A program made the translations under genes and the position numbers. A stretch of DNA of 64,000 bases from Rhizobium sp. BK418. Its GTDB lineage: Bacteria; Pseudomonadota; Alphaproteobacteria; Rhizobiales; Rhizobiaceae. This document shows, one piece after another, positions 1 to 8,581 of this stretch (position 1 is its first letter; every line of letters starts with the position of its first letter). The notes under the pieces are model-generated. The model had not been told where the DNA came from. It was given only the letters and a program-made list of their open reading frames with translations, and searched no databases. The stretch covers positions 372,001 to 436,000 of the forward strand of contig NZ_SLZK01000003.1 in NCBI RefSeq assembly GCF_004341105.1. The letters run 5' to 3'.

Positions 1-341
1 TGGGCGTGCCAGATATTGCCGAGGCGCTCGCGGATTTCATCGTCGCTTTGTGCAAAGCCGACATTGGACCTTCCGCGTTTCTGATGCGGGGCCTGATAGT
101 CCTTCTTCGCCTCTTGATTCATCAGGAAGGTGCAGGAGAGGAAATAGGTGAAATGCGCGCCGTTCTTTGCCGCCATTTCGCGGCTCTTCTGCCAGAGCGC
201 ATTATCGTGAGCGCCGTCGAAGGAGATGATGACGAGCTGTTCTGGCTTGTCGGCGGCGTCAGCCGCGATAGGAAAAATCAGCGAGAGGGCAAGGGAGGCG
301 AAAAAAATAGAACGAAACATGGGCACCGCGACAATTTGCAT
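1..341 (-). CDS. Secreted polysaccharide deacetylase-like protein (partial, N-terminal part)
   Basis: The gene runs off the left edge, so only the first ~113 residues are present. The product opens with a signal peptide (hydrophobic run SIFFASLALSLIFPIA, likely cleavage after ADA), so it is exported. The mature part begins LVIISFDGAHDN, resembling the first strand and metal-site Asp of NodB/CE4 polysaccharide deacetylases, which remove acetyl groups from cell-surface or chitin-like polymers. I chose the ATG at 341 because AGGA lies 8 nt upstream; an in-frame ATG at 320 is a plausible alternative. The catalytic His pair would lie outside the window, so activity cannot be judged. It is divergent from the NnrU-family gene. 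Confidence 0.65.
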   Translation of the reverse strand, partial: MQIVAVPMFRSIFFASLALSLIFPIAADAADKPEQLVIISFDGAHDNALWQKSREMAAKNGAHFTYFLSCTFLMNQEAKKDYQAPHQKRGRSNVGFAQSDDEIRERLGNIWHA

Positions 342-442
342 TGCGGTTTTCCTGTTACAGAAATGCGGCGAAGCTGCGGTCTTACTGGCATTTTTTCCCG
401 CCAGCCGGTAAGCCATGGCAAACGGCACGGAAGGGATCCGCA

Positions 443-1036
443 ATGACATTGCTTATCATCGGCATCGTACTTTTCCTTGGGGTGCATCTCGTGCGGGTCG
501 TAGCTCCGGACTTCCGCCGCTCGATGATCGCAAGCCTCGGCGAGAAGGGCTGGCGAGCCGGCTATTCGATCGCGAGTATCGCGACGCTCATCCTGTTGAT
601 CTATGGTTTCGGGCAGGCACGGCAGGTGACCGGCATGCTCTATTATCCGCCGGTTTGGATGGCGCATATCACGGTCGCGCTGATGCTGATCGCCATGATC
701 TGTCTTGTCGCTTCGCTGCTGCCGGCGGGACATATCGCGACGAAGACCAAACATCCGATGGTGCTGTCGGTGAAGATTTGGGCGCTGGCGCATCTTCTCG
801 CCAATGGCGAGACGTCGTCGGTCTTGCTGTTTGCGGCCTTTCTCGCCTGGGGCGTCATCATGCGCATTTCGCTCAAGCGGCGCCAGAAGCGTGGCGAGAT
901 CACCCTGCCAGTATTCGTTTCGGCCAGGTATGACCTCTATGCCGTCATCATCGGCGCGGTTGTCTGGGCGCTGATCATCTGGCGCGTTCACGAATGGCTG
1001 ATCGGCGTTGCGCCATTGCCGATGCTCGCTTCGTGA
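443..1036 (+). CDS. NnrU family integral membrane protein
   Basis: The 197-residue product is strongly hydrophobic, with about five membrane segments beginning at residue 2 (LLIIGIVLFLGVHLVRVV). The N-terminal pattern, with H-x-x-R early and GEKGWRAGYS after the first segment, is that of the NnrU family. NnrU was named from denitrifying rhizobia, where it is linked to nitrite/nitric oxide reduction, but many members have no proven role and no denitrification genes lie here. The ATG at 443 is preceded by AAGGGA. Upstream in-frame sequence overlaps the divergent deacetylase promoter and is unlikely to be translated. Confidence 0.75.
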   Translation: MTLLIIGIVLFLGVHLVRVVAPDFRRSMIASLGEKGWRAGYSIASIATLILLIYGFGQARQVTGMLYYPPVWMAHITVALMLIAMICLVASLLPAGHIATKTKHPMVLSVKIWALAHLLANGETSSVLLFAAFLAWGVIMRISLKRRQKRGEITLPVFVSARYDLYAVIIGAVVWALIIWRVHEWLIGVAPLPMLAS

Positions 1037-1138
1037 CGATTCTGCGATATCCCCCTTACAACCGCCGCAAAATGGAGTAGAAGGCCCGACAATGTGCGTT
1101 TTGCACTGTGTATGGGTAATCCCCGGCCGGAGACGAGA

Positions 1139-1822
1139 ATGGCATTCAACGACGACAGCTTCATTCGTGAAGTCAATGAGGAACTGCGTTCCGACCAGAT
1201 GAAGGGCGCTTGGCGCCGGTTCGGCCGCTACATCATTGCCGTTGCCATTCTCATCGTGCTCGGGACCATCGGCAAGGTCGCTTACGACTACTGGGACAAC
1301 AATGCATCCTCCGGTGCCGGTGACCAGTTTCTGGCGGCAATGAAGCTGGCCGATGAGAACAAGACTGATGAGGCGCTGGCCGCGCTCGACAAGCTGGAGA
1401 AGGAAGGCCACGGCGCTTACCCGGTTCTGGCGCGCATGCGTGCAGCGACCGTCCAGTCGCAAAAAGGCGACAATGCTGGCGCGATTGCTTCCTTCCAGAG
1501 CATCGCCAAGGACAAATCCGTTCCGGCTGCCGTGCAGGATGCCGCCAAGATGCGCGCCGGCTGGCTGCTGATCGAGAACGGCACCTATGAGCAGGTTTCC
1601 GCCGCCGTCGAGGAAATGGCGGTGCCGGGCAATGCCTTCCGCCATTCGGCACGCGAGGCTCTCGGTCTTGCTGCCTATAAGGCCGGAAACACGGCCCAGG
1701 CGCGGCAGTGGTTCCAGTCGATCGTCGACGATGTGGAGAGCCCGCGGGGTGTTGCCAATCGTGCCCATATGATGCTTGATCTCATCACCGCATCCGGCAA
1801 GGCGCCCGCCGCGCAGGGCTGA
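1139..1822 (+). CDS. Membrane-anchored TPR protein (YfgM-like)
   Basis: This 227-residue protein has a short cytoplasmic N-terminus with FIREVNEELR, one membrane anchor at about residues 31-47 (IIAVAILIVLGTIGKVA) and a periplasmic helical-repeat domain (residues ~60-215). The arrangement is that of YfgM, the ancillary SecYEG-associated chaperone. In enterobacteria yfgM, bamB and der are neighbours; here the gene lies 15 nt upstream of der with no bamB between, which supports the assignment. ATG 1139 was chosen because the conserved MAFNDDSFIREV opening starts there; the preceding in-frame sequence is not conserved-looking. Likely cotranscribed with der. Confidence 0.8.
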   Translation: MAFNDDSFIREVNEELRSDQMKGAWRRFGRYIIAVAILIVLGTIGKVAYDYWDNNASSGAGDQFLAAMKLADENKTDEALAALDKLEKEGHGAYPVLARMRAATVQSQKGDNAGAIASFQSIAKDKSVPAAVQDAAKMRAGWLLIENGTYEQVSAAVEEMAVPGNAFRHSAREALGLAAYKAGNTAQARQWFQSIVDDVESPRGVANRAHMMLDLITASGKAPAAQG

Positions 1823-1837
1823 GTTTAAGGGAAAAGA

Positions 1838-3262
1838 ATGAGCTTTACGGTCGCCATCGTCGGTCGCCCGAATGTCGGCAAGTCGACGCTTTTCAATCGG
1901 CTGGTTGGAAAGAAGCTTGCGCTTGTCGATGACACGCCGGGCGTGACCCGCGATCGCCGGCCAGGTGAAGCACGTCTTGTGGACCTGCGCTTCACGATCG
2001 TCGATACCGCCGGCCTGGAAGAGGCGACGGATGAGAGCCTGTCGGGCCGCATGCGCCAGCAGACGGAAGCGGCGATCGATGAGGCCGACCTGTCGCTCTT
2101 CATCGTCGATGCCAAGACCGGTCTGACGCCCGTCGACACCGCTCTCGGCGAGATGTTGCGCCGCCGCGGCAAACCCGTCGTGCTCGTCGCCAACAAGTCC
2201 GAGGCGCGTGGATCCGACAGCGGTTTCTATGATGCTTTCTCGCTTGGGCTCGGCGAACCCGTGCCGATTTCGGCCGAACACGGCCAGGGGATGCTCGATC
2301 TGCGCGATGCCATCGTAGCTGCAGTCGGCGAGGAGATTGCCTTTCCGCCGAAGGAAGATGTCGCCGTCACCGATGTCGACCTGCCGCAGTCATCGGACGA
2401 AGGGGGAGAGGAAGACGAAGAGCCGGTCTATGACGACAGCAAGCCGCTGCGTGTCGCCATCGTCGGCCGCCCGAATGCTGGCAAGTCGACGCTCATCAAC
2501 CGCTTCCTCGGCGAAGACCGGCTGCTGACGGGGCCGGAAGCCGGGATCACGCGCGATTCCATCTCGGTGGAATGGGAATGGCGCGGCCGCACGATCAAAA
2601 TGTTCGATACGGCCGGCATGCGCCGCAAGGCCAAGGTGATCGAGAAGCTGGAGAAGCTCTCCGTCGCCGATGCGTTACGCGCCATCCGCTTTGCCGAAAC
2701 CGTCGTTATCGTCTTCGATGCGACGATCCCCTTTGAAAAGCAGGACCTGCATATCGTCGACCTCGTGCTGCGCGAAGGTCGCGCGGCCGTTCTTGCTTTC
2801 AACAAGTGGGACATGATCGAGGATCGTCAGGCCGTGCTTGCCGACCTGCGCGAAAAGACCGACCGGTTGCTGCCGCAGGCGCGCGGCATCCGGGCCGTGC
2901 CGATTTCCGGACAGACCGGCTGGGGCCTTGATAAGCTCATGCAGTCGATCATCGATACGGATCGTGTCTGGAACAAGCGCATCTCGACCGCCAAGCTCAA
3001 TCGCTGGCTGGAGCAGCAGCAGGTGCAGCATCCGCCGCCCGCCGTTTCCGGCCGCCGCATCAAGCTCAAATATATGACGCAGGTTAAGGCCCGCCCCCCG
3101 GCTTTCATGGTGTCCTGCACCCGCTCGGATGCCCTGCCGGAATCCTACACCCGCTACCTGATCAACGGGTTGCGTGCGGATTTCGATATGCCGAGCGTGC
3201 CGATCCGGATCCACTACCGGTCGCCGGACAACCCCTATGAGGGGAAGAAGAAGCGGACATAA
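1838..3262 (+). CDS. der: Ribosome-associated GTPase Der (EngA)
   Basis: Der is an essential double GTPase needed for maturation of the 50S ribosomal subunit. The 474-residue product has two G domains: G1 motif GRPNVGKST at residues 9-17 with DTPG and NKSE, and a second GRPNAGKST at ~210-218 with DTAG and NKWD. An acidic linker (EGGEEDEEP, ~188-196) separates them and a KH-like C-terminal domain follows ([13 protein letters not shown]). Length and order are canonical. The ATG is preceded by AAGGGAAAAGA. It follows the TPR gene closely, probably in one transcript. Confidence 0.97.
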   Translation: MSFTVAIVGRPNVGKSTLFNRLVGKKLALVDDTPGVTRDRRPGEARLVDLRFTIVDTAGLEEATDESLSGRMRQQTEAAIDEADLSLFIVDAKTGLTPVDTALGEMLRRRGKPVVLVANKSEARGSDSGFYDAFSLGLGEPVPISAEHGQGMLDLRDAIVAAVGEEIAFPPKEDVAVTDVDLPQSSDEGGEEDEEPVYDDSKPLRVAIVGRPNAGKSTLINRFLGEDRLLTGPEAGITRDSISVEWEWRGRTIKMFDTAGMRRKAKVIEKLEKLSVADALRAIRFAETVVIVFDATIPFEKQDLHIVDLVLREGRAAVLAFNKWDMIEDRQAVLADLREKTDRLLPQARGIRAVPISGQTGWGLDKLMQSIIDTDRVWNKRISTAKLNRWLEQQQVQHPPPAVSGRRIKLKYMTQVKARPPAFMVSCTRSDALPESYTRYLINGLRADFDMPSVPIRIHYRSPDNPYEGKKKRT

Positions 3263-3271
3263 TCCGCTTCT
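3249..3271. terminator. Hairpin at the end of der
   Basis: A perfect 9-bp stem (AGAAGCGGA / TCCGCTTCT) with a 5-nt loop overlaps the der stop codon. There is no T-run on the plus strand, so it may only assist Rho-dependent termination or protect the 3' end. It lies between convergent der and the glycosyltransferase gene. Confidence 0.4.
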
Positions 3272-3391
3272 GTCGCCTGCCGGGTTAACACAACGGGTAA
3301 TGTCGGGTCCGCTTCCCGCTCGGCGATTTCGTAGCGCTACCGTGCGACTGTCTCAACGAGCCACTACGTGCCGTCTCTCACGCCTGAAGGC

Positions 3392-4576
3392 TCAGTCCGT
3401 GGGCGAAAGCGGTCCGGCGCGTTCGCCGGGCTTTCTGCTTCTCGGGAGAGACTTGGTGGCGTATTGCCAGGCCTTCTTCCATTTCGGCGTGATGACGCCA
3501 TTGGCGGCGCGGATATTGTTGATGAACTGCAGCGTCGCAGCTTCCCAGGAATATTGCATTGCAAGCTCGCGCGCCTTCTCCCGCGAACAGGAGAGGGCGG
3601 CAAGGCAGGCGGCCTGCAAATTGTCGTCGAGCGCGCCGACGAGGCTATCCTCGCCGATGATATCGAGTGGACCGGTGACCGGATAGGCTGCGACCGGAAC
3701 GCCTGACGCAAGCGCTTCCAGAATGGTGTTGCCGAATGTATCCGTCAGCGACGGGAAGACGAAGACATCGGCCTGCGCATAGGTCTTCGCCAGGTCCTCA
3801 CCGAATTTCACGCCAGTAAAATGCGCGTCCGGATAGCGCTCTTCCAGCTCGGCGCGTGCCGGGCCGTCGCCGACCACCACCTTCGAACCGGGCAAGTCGA
3901 GATCGAGGAAAGCCGGCAGGTTCTTTTCCAGCGCCACGCGGCCGACTGTCATGAAGATCGGGCGGGGAAGGCCGAAGGGGTTTTCCTCAAGGGGCATCGG
4001 ATGGAATTGCGTGGCATCGATGCCGCGGCTCCAAGGCATGAGATTCTTGATGCCCTTTGCAGAGAGCTCGCGGGCGAGGCTCGGCGTTGCCACCATGCAG
4101 CCTGCGCCGCCATTGTGGAACCAACGCACGAAGGCATAGAGCCAGCTTTCGGGGATCGGCAGCCGCGCAGAGACATATTCGGGAAAACGGGTATGGTAGC
4201 TGGTGGAGAAAGGCATGCGCTTCCTGAGGCACCAGCGGCGCGCCGTCAAACCCAGCGGACCTTCCGTCGCGATGTGGACGTAAGAGGGGTTATGCTTTTC
4301 GATCTCGCGCGCAACGCGGCTGTACCAGGCGATCGACAGGCGAATCTCAGGATAAGTAGGGCAGGGCACGCTGGCGAAGCGCTCCGGCGTTACCATCGAA
4401 ACTTCGACGCCCATCTTGGCGAGTTCCCGATTGGTATTTTCGATCGAGCGGACGACGCCGTTGACCTGCGGATGCCAGGCGTCAGTCACGATCACCAGCC
4501 GCTCGGGCACGGCTCCGGCGGCTGCGGCACTGGCCCAGCTTTCGCCGCTATATGAATTTGACGGACGTTGCAGCAT
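3392..4576 (-). CDS. GT4-family glycosyltransferase
   Basis: The 394-residue product is a GT-B-fold retaining glycosyltransferase of family 4. The N-terminal acceptor domain starts LVIVTDAWHPQVNGVVR, and the donor domain carries GRVALEKNL and the EX7E-type region with LTDTFGNTILEALASGVPVAA. Relatives transfer mannose, glucose or glucuronic acid to lipids such as diacylglycerol (MgtA-like and rhizobial glycolipid enzymes), so a membrane glycolipid role is likely but the sugar cannot be read from sequence. ATG 4576 was chosen with GGAA just upstream; the in-frame TTG at 4612 is less likely. It is convergent with der and a single-gene unit. Confidence 0.85.
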   Translation of the reverse strand: MLQRPSNSYSGESWASAAAAGAVPERLVIVTDAWHPQVNGVVRSIENTNRELAKMGVEVSMVTPERFASVPCPTYPEIRLSIAWYSRVAREIEKHNPSYVHIATEGPLGLTARRWCLRKRMPFSTSYHTRFPEYVSARLPIPESWLYAFVRWFHNGGAGCMVATPSLARELSAKGIKNLMPWSRGIDATQFHPMPLEENPFGLPRPIFMTVGRVALEKNLPAFLDLDLPGSKVVVGDGPARAELEERYPDAHFTGVKFGEDLAKTYAQADVFVFPSLTDTFGNTILEALASGVPVAAYPVTGPLDIIGEDSLVGALDDNLQAACLAALSCSREKARELAMQYSWEAATLQFINNIRAANGVITPKWKKAWQYATKSLPRSRKPGERAGPLSPTD

Positions 4577-4776
4577 GCTTCCATTTCCATCAGCGTCGCA
4601 TGGTTCTGGCAACGCACCACCCCTGGCGGGGTTCCGGAATGGCGATTCCCGCTTTCTTATTTTGGCGGAAGTGCATGATGGAAATATTACAGCCCTGTGC
4701 GAGTGTTTACAGGACTTTACGGCCGCTGCGGCCGGGAATTGTGTCGGCAGGAAAAAGCCGGAAGGCGGGAGTGTCT

Positions 4777-4812
4777 TGAAAAGAAACGGCGCCGGCGGGG
4801 AGGCCGGCGCCG
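4777..4812 (-). terminator. Rho-independent terminator of glnII
   Basis: A perfect 10-bp GC stem (CGGCGCCGGC / GCCGGCGCCG, 4787-4796 and 4803-4812) with a 6-nt loop is followed on the minus strand by TTTCTTTT. It begins 10 nt after the glnII stop. Confidence 0.85.
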
Positions 4813-4821
4813 CTGTGAAAC

Positions 4822-5862
4822 TTATGCTGCGGCCGAAGCGAAACCAGAAGTCGGGACTTCCGAGATCGTCTTCAGAACCTGCGACGCGATCTTGTAGGGG
4901 TCGCCCTGAGAGTTCGGGCGGCGATCTTCGAGGTAGCCTCGATAGTCGTTCTTGATGAAGGAGTGCGGAACGCGGATCGAAGCACCACGGTCAGCGACGC
5001 CATAGGAGAACTTGTTCCACGGAGCCGTCTCGTGCTTGCCGGTCAGGCGCTTGTCGTTGTCGGGGCCGTAGACATTGATGTGGTCCATCAGGTTCTTTTC
5101 GAACTGGGCCATCAGCGCCTCGAAATAGGCCTTGCCGCCGACTTCGCGCATGTATTTGGTCGAGAAGTTGCAGTGCATGCCAGAGCCGTTCCAGTCGGTG
5201 TCTCCGAGCGGCTTGCAGTGATACTCGATATCGATGCCGTACTTTTCAGTCAGGCGCTGCAGCAGGTAGCGTGCCATCCAGATCTGGTCGGCGGCCTTCT
5301 TGGAGCCCTTGCCGAAAATCTGGAACTCCCACTGGCCTTTGGCCACTTCGGCATTGATGCCTTCGTGGTTGATGCCGGCTGCGAGGCAGAGATCGAGGTG
5401 CTCTTCAACGATTTCGCGGGCAATCGAGCCGACGTTCGAATAGCCGACGCCGGTGTAGTATGGGCCCTGCGGAGCCGGGTAGCCGGACTCGGGGAAGCCG
5501 AGCGGGCGGCCGTTTTCGAAGAAGAAATATTCCTGTTCGAAGCCGAACCAGGCATCCTCGTCATCGAGAATGGTTGCACGAGAGTTGCTCGGGTGCGGTG
5601 TCACGCCATCGGGCATCATGACTTCGCACATGACGAGCACGCCGTTGGTGCGTGCCGGATCGGGGTAGATGGCAACCGGCTTCAGCACGCAGTCAGAGCT
5701 GCGGCCTTCGGCCTGCATCGTCGACGAACCATCGAAGCCCCAGAGCGGGAGCTGTTCGAGCGTCGGGAAACTATCAAATTCCTTGATCTGCGTCTTGCCA
5801 CGCAGGTTCGGTACCGGGGTGTACCCATCGAGCCAAATATACTCGAGCTTATACTTTGTCAT
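4822..5862 (-). CDS. glnII: Glutamine synthetase II (eukaryote-type)
   Basis: GlnII makes glutamine from glutamate, ammonia and ATP in the cytoplasm. The 346-residue length and the opening MTKYKLEYIWLDGYTPVPNLRGKT are those of the octameric type II enzyme typical of rhizobia, shorter than the ~470-residue, adenylylated GlnA. Visible catalytic motifs include WGFDGSST, GFEQEYFF, NGSGMHCNFSTK and APWNKFSYGVADRGASIRVP. ATG 5862 is preceded by a purine-rich AGAGAGAG; the in-frame upstream sequence is leader. A near-perfect sigma-54 promoter lies upstream, indicating NtrC control under nitrogen limitation, and the divergent gstI encodes its translational inhibitor in R. leguminosarum. Confidence 0.98.
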   Translation of the reverse strand: MTKYKLEYIWLDGYTPVPNLRGKTQIKEFDSFPTLEQLPLWGFDGSSTMQAEGRSSDCVLKPVAIYPDPARTNGVLVMCEVMMPDGVTPHPSNSRATILDDEDAWFGFEQEYFFFENGRPLGFPESGYPAPQGPYYTGVGYSNVGSIAREIVEEHLDLCLAAGINHEGINAEVAKGQWEFQIFGKGSKKAADQIWMARYLLQRLTEKYGIDIEYHCKPLGDTDWNGSGMHCNFSTKYMREVGGKAYFEALMAQFEKNLMDHINVYGPDNDKRLTGKHETAPWNKFSYGVADRGASIRVPHSFIKNDYRGYLEDRRPNSQGDPYKIASQVLKTISEVPTSGFASAAA

Positions 5863-6287
5863 CGCGACTCTCTCTGCTGCGAACTTGAGCAAATCCTGAG
5901 GCAGAAGACGCAAGCACGCGCCTTCCCGCCAGGGGATGTCTAAGCTAAAGCACGTAGCGTGCCAGTTCGGGCTGCTGACATAAAAATTTACGAATCACCG
6001 GATCGCAGCTGATTTTCGGGTGGCGCCGATAGCTGGCGAAGCGGCGGGCGCTGTAGCTATCTTGGTTTGCAGCAGCCATTTCGAAGCTGGAATCGGATCA
6101 AATTCCGGCGTTCAGCCGGATCGATGAAGTTTTGAACACATCGGCACGCTCTTAATCAGGAAATGCTGCTTCGTACGTTTATAATTGCGACATTGCCTTT
6201 ATTTTATGCAATTTGCGTAAACTATGTGCATTATGCTATTGTCGCGACCGTGAATGTTGATAGGCCGAGCAGAAGAAAGGCTATCTC
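5863..6287. other. glnII-gstI divergent intergenic region
   Basis: This 425-bp gap separates the divergent starts of glnII and gstI. It holds the glnII sigma-54 promoter (5949-5964) and the glnII leader. The part nearer gstI (6160-6280) is clearly AT-richer than its surroundings, as expected for promoters or NtrC/IHF sites, but no second promoter could be fixed with confidence. No additional ORF looks real. Confidence 0.6.
5949..5964 (-). promoter_or_regulatory. Sigma-54 (RpoN) promoter of glnII
   Basis: On the minus strand the sequence reads TGGCACG-CTAC-GTGCT, matching the sigma-54 consensus TGGCACG-N4-TTGCW at all but one position, with the required GG and GC 10 nt apart. Transcription would start near 5938, leaving a ~75-nt 5' leader on glnII. 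Activation by NtrC is established for glnII in rhizobia; I could not identify its enhancer sites confidently. Confidence 0.85.
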
Positions 6288-6479
6288 ATGGCAATCGGTT
6301 TCCATCGTGAATCCGCAACGATCTACAAGTTCCCCATCAAAGCTGCGCAAGGTCCGAACCGTTTCGAGCGCCTGCGCCTCATGGAGCGAGAGGCCGCCGA
6401 TATGTGTGACGCTGCGTTCGACAGCTGCTGGTACCATGACGAAGCCGTGCGCACAGACGACAAGAAAACCAATTCCTGA
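6288..6479 (+). CDS. gstI: Glutamine synthetase translational inhibitor GstI (DUF2735)
   Basis: The 63-residue product begins MAIGFHRESATIYKFPI and matches in size, position and orientation the gstI gene described upstream of glnII in R. leguminosarum. There the GstI protein lowers GlnII levels by acting on glnII translation. The sequence is basic/polar with no membrane segment. AAAGG lies 8 nt before the ATG. In the known system gstI and glnII are inversely controlled by nitrogen status through NtrC. Confidence 0.9.
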   Translation: MAIGFHRESATIYKFPIKAAQGPNRFERLRLMEREAADMCDAAFDSCWYHDEAVRTDDKKTNS

Positions 6480-6517
6480 TCTCGCGATCTGACTTGAATG
6501 CCGCTGAGGCGGGGGCG

Positions 6518-6557
6518 AGCCTGCGCGTGGCCGCTCGACAAGCGACATGCGCAGGCT
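6518..6557. terminator. Hairpin between convergent gstI and kdgK-like gene
   Basis: A 9-bp stem AGCCTGCGC / GCGCAGGCT encloses a 22-nt loop between the two convergent stop codons. The T-tract is weak on both strands, so function as a shared terminator is inferred. Confidence 0.4.
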
Positions 6558-6569
6558 TCAACCAAAATG

Positions 6570-7481
6570 TCAGAGGCCGAGCTTTTCCTTCGGCACCAGT
6601 GCGCCATGCTCGCTGACCACGCGCGCGGCGATTTTAGCCCCGAAGCGGGCGGCTGCAGGAGCATCCCGATTTTCAAGATAATGAGCCAGGAAGGCGCCGT
6701 TGAAACTGTCGCCGGCGCTGGTGGTGTCTACGACCTTTTCGACCTTTTCCGCCGGCACATGCATTTGCTCGTCAGCAAAGCTCAGCGTTGCGCCTTCTGC
6801 GCCGTTCTTGACGACCACATGCGAGGCACCGAGCCCGTGATAGCGCGCGATGGTGGCTTCGATAGAGGCATCGCCGAAATGGGCAACCTCATCATCGAAG
6901 CTCGGCATGACGAGCGAGGAGGCACGCCCGCCTTCGCTGATCGTCGTGTGCATGATGTCGTAGCTCGACCAGAGGCGAGGGCGGATATTCGGATCGAAGA
7001 CAACGAACTTGCCAACCGCCTTGGCACGACGGATTTCTGCCAGCAGCGCATCCGCGTCGTCATGGGAGAGGATCGCGAGCGTGATGCCGGAGAAATAGAC
7101 GACATCGGCACTTTCCACCGCTTCGCGCAAGCGGTCCGGATCGGCGGCGAGGCTGCGAGCCGCCGAACTGTCGCGCCAGTAGCTGAAGGAGCGCTCGCCG
7201 TTCCGTAGATTGATCATGTAGAGACCAGGCGTCTTGCCCTTGATGCGCTGGATGAGATCGGTGCCGATGCCGGCATTGCCCATGAAGGCAACCATTTCGT
7301 CGGACATCGGATCATCGCCGAGCGCAGTGAAATAGTCGACCGACCAGGCGGGCGGCAGGCAGGCGCGGGCATACCATGCGGTGTTGAAAGTATCGCCGGC
7401 AAAGCCTTTGCGCAGCAGGCCTTCACCTGCCTGCGAGAGCTCCACCATGCATTCGCCGATCGACAGAAACCGTCCGCTCAA
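6570..7481 (-). CDS. kdgK: PfkB-family sugar kinase, probable 2-keto-3-deoxygluconate kinase
   Basis: The 303-residue ribokinase-fold protein begins LSGRFLSIGECMVEL and carries the C-terminal PfkB signature DTTSAGDSFNGAFL with the catalytic Asp. The opening and the stretch FSYWRDSSAAR are typical of KDG kinases, which phosphorylate 2-keto-3-deoxygluconate in pectin/uronate breakdown; other sugar specificity cannot be excluded. The start is decided by the ribosome site: GGGAGGA ends 6 nt upstream of a TTG at 7481, and upstream in-frame sequence lacks one. It lies just downstream of the opp operon on the same strand but beyond a hairpin, so is probably transcribed separately. Confidence 0.8.
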   Translation of the reverse strand: MSGRFLSIGECMVELSQAGEGLLRKGFAGDTFNTAWYARACLPPAWSVDYFTALGDDPMSDEMVAFMGNAGIGTDLIQRIKGKTPGLYMINLRNGERSFSYWRDSSAARSLAADPDRLREAVESADVVYFSGITLAILSHDDADALLAEIRRAKAVGKFVVFDPNIRPRLWSSYDIMHTTISEGGRASSLVMPSFDDEVAHFGDASIEATIARYHGLGASHVVVKNGAEGATLSFADEQMHVPAEKVEKVVDTTSAGDSFNGAFLAHYLENRDAPAAARFGAKIAARVVSEHGALVPKEKLGL

Positions 7482-7559
7482 GCTTTCCTCCCGGAATTTT
7501 TCTGCTCTTGCGGATACGCGAAGAGGCGGGAGGAGACAAGTCAAGGAGAGTTGAAAGTC

Positions 7560-7583
7560 CATCGCCCCAGTCCCGGGGCGATG
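7560..7583 (-). terminator. Hairpin after the opp operon
   Basis: A perfect 9-bp stem CATCGCCCC / GGGGCGATG with a 6-nt loop follows the oppF stop by about a dozen bases on the minus strand. The tail GGACTTTCAAC is only moderately T-rich. It probably ends the opp transcript. Confidence 0.55.
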
Positions 7584-7594
7584 GGAAATTCAGG

Positions 7595-8581
7595 TCAGGG
7601 CCTGTCCATATGATAGCAGGCGGCCGTCTGGCTAGGACGGACCAGTTCCGTCGGCGGCATTTCGGTGCGGCAGATATCCGTCGCCTTCCAGCAGCGCGGC
7701 GAGAAGACGCAGCCTTTCGGCGGATTCAGCGGCGAGGGCGGGTCGCCCTGCAGGCGAATTCGGGTGCGCAGGCGGGCGAGCTTCGGGTCCGGGATCGGAG
7801 CGGCCGAAAAGAGCGCCTGGGTGTACGGATGGGCCGGATGTTCGAAGACCGTGGCGCAATCGCCGGCCTCGACGACCTTGCCGAGATAAAGCACGAGCAC
7901 GTCATCCGAGATCAGGCGCACGACGGAGAGGTCGTGGCTGATGAAGATCAGCGTCAGGCCGAACTCCTTGCGCAGCTTGCGAAGCAGCGTAATGACCTGG
8001 CCCTGGATCGACACGTCGAGCGCCGAGACCGGTTCGTCGCAGATAATAAGCTTCGGTCTCGTGACAACGGCGCGGGCAATACCGATACGCTGCGCCTGAC
8101 CGCCCGAGAATTCGTGCGGATAGCGATTGATCATCTCCGGCACCAGGCCGACAGCGGCCATGATCTCACGTACGCGGTCGAGACGTTGGGCCTTGGTCAG
8201 CTTCGGTTCGAAGACGGTAAGCGGCTCGGCTATGATGTCGCCGACCGTCATGCGTGGATCGAGCGAGGCGATCGGATCCTGGAAGATGATCTGCATGTCG
8301 CGGCGTGCGGCACGCATTTCTTCATCCGACAGGTCGAGCAGATTGCGGCCCTGCCAGAGGATGCGCCCCTTCTGCGACTTCAAGAGGCGCAGGATGGAGC
8401 GGCCGAGCGTGGACTTGCCGCAGCCGGATTCGCCGACGATGCCGAGCGTGCGGCCTTCGGCAAGATCGAAGCTGACATTGTTGACGGCCGTCAGCATCAC
8501 CGGCGGCTTGAAGAGAGATTTCGAAGGGATCTCGAACTGGGTCGTCAGGTTCTCGACCCTCAGAAGCGAGCGTTCAGCCAT
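7595..8581 (-). CDS. oppF: Peptide ABC transporter ATP-binding protein OppF
   Basis: One of two ATPase subunits that power peptide import. The 328-residue product has Walker A GESGCGKST, the ABC signature FSGGQAQRI and Walker B LIICDEP, followed by the oligopeptide C-terminal extension with a Cys cluster (GCVFSPRCWKATDIC) that in OppD/DppD relatives binds an iron-sulfur cluster. Its start overlaps the end of oppD by 8 nt, so the two are translationally coupled. Last gene of the oppABCDF order. Confidence 0.9.
   Translation of the reverse strand: MAERSLLRVENLTTQFEIPSKSLFKPPVMLTAVNNVSFDLAEGRTLGIVGESGCGKSTLGRSILRLLKSQKGRILWQGRNLLDLSDEEMRAARRDMQIIFQDPIASLDPRMTVGDIIAEPLTVFEPKLTKAQRLDRVREIMAAVGLVPEMINRYPHEFSGGQAQRIGIARAVVTRPKLIICDEPVSALDVSIQGQVITLLRKLRKEFGLTLIFISHDLSVVRLISDDVLVLYLGKVVEAGDCATVFEHPAHPYTQALFSAAPIPDPKLARLRTRIRLQGDPPSPLNPPKGCVFSPRCWKATDICRTEMPPTELVRPSQTAACYHMDRP

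Noticed and set aside
278..2281. 667-codon open frame on the minus strand
   Set aside because: It runs antisense to the TPR gene and der, which have clear families. Long antisense frames are expected in GC-rich codon usage, and its translation shows no domain.
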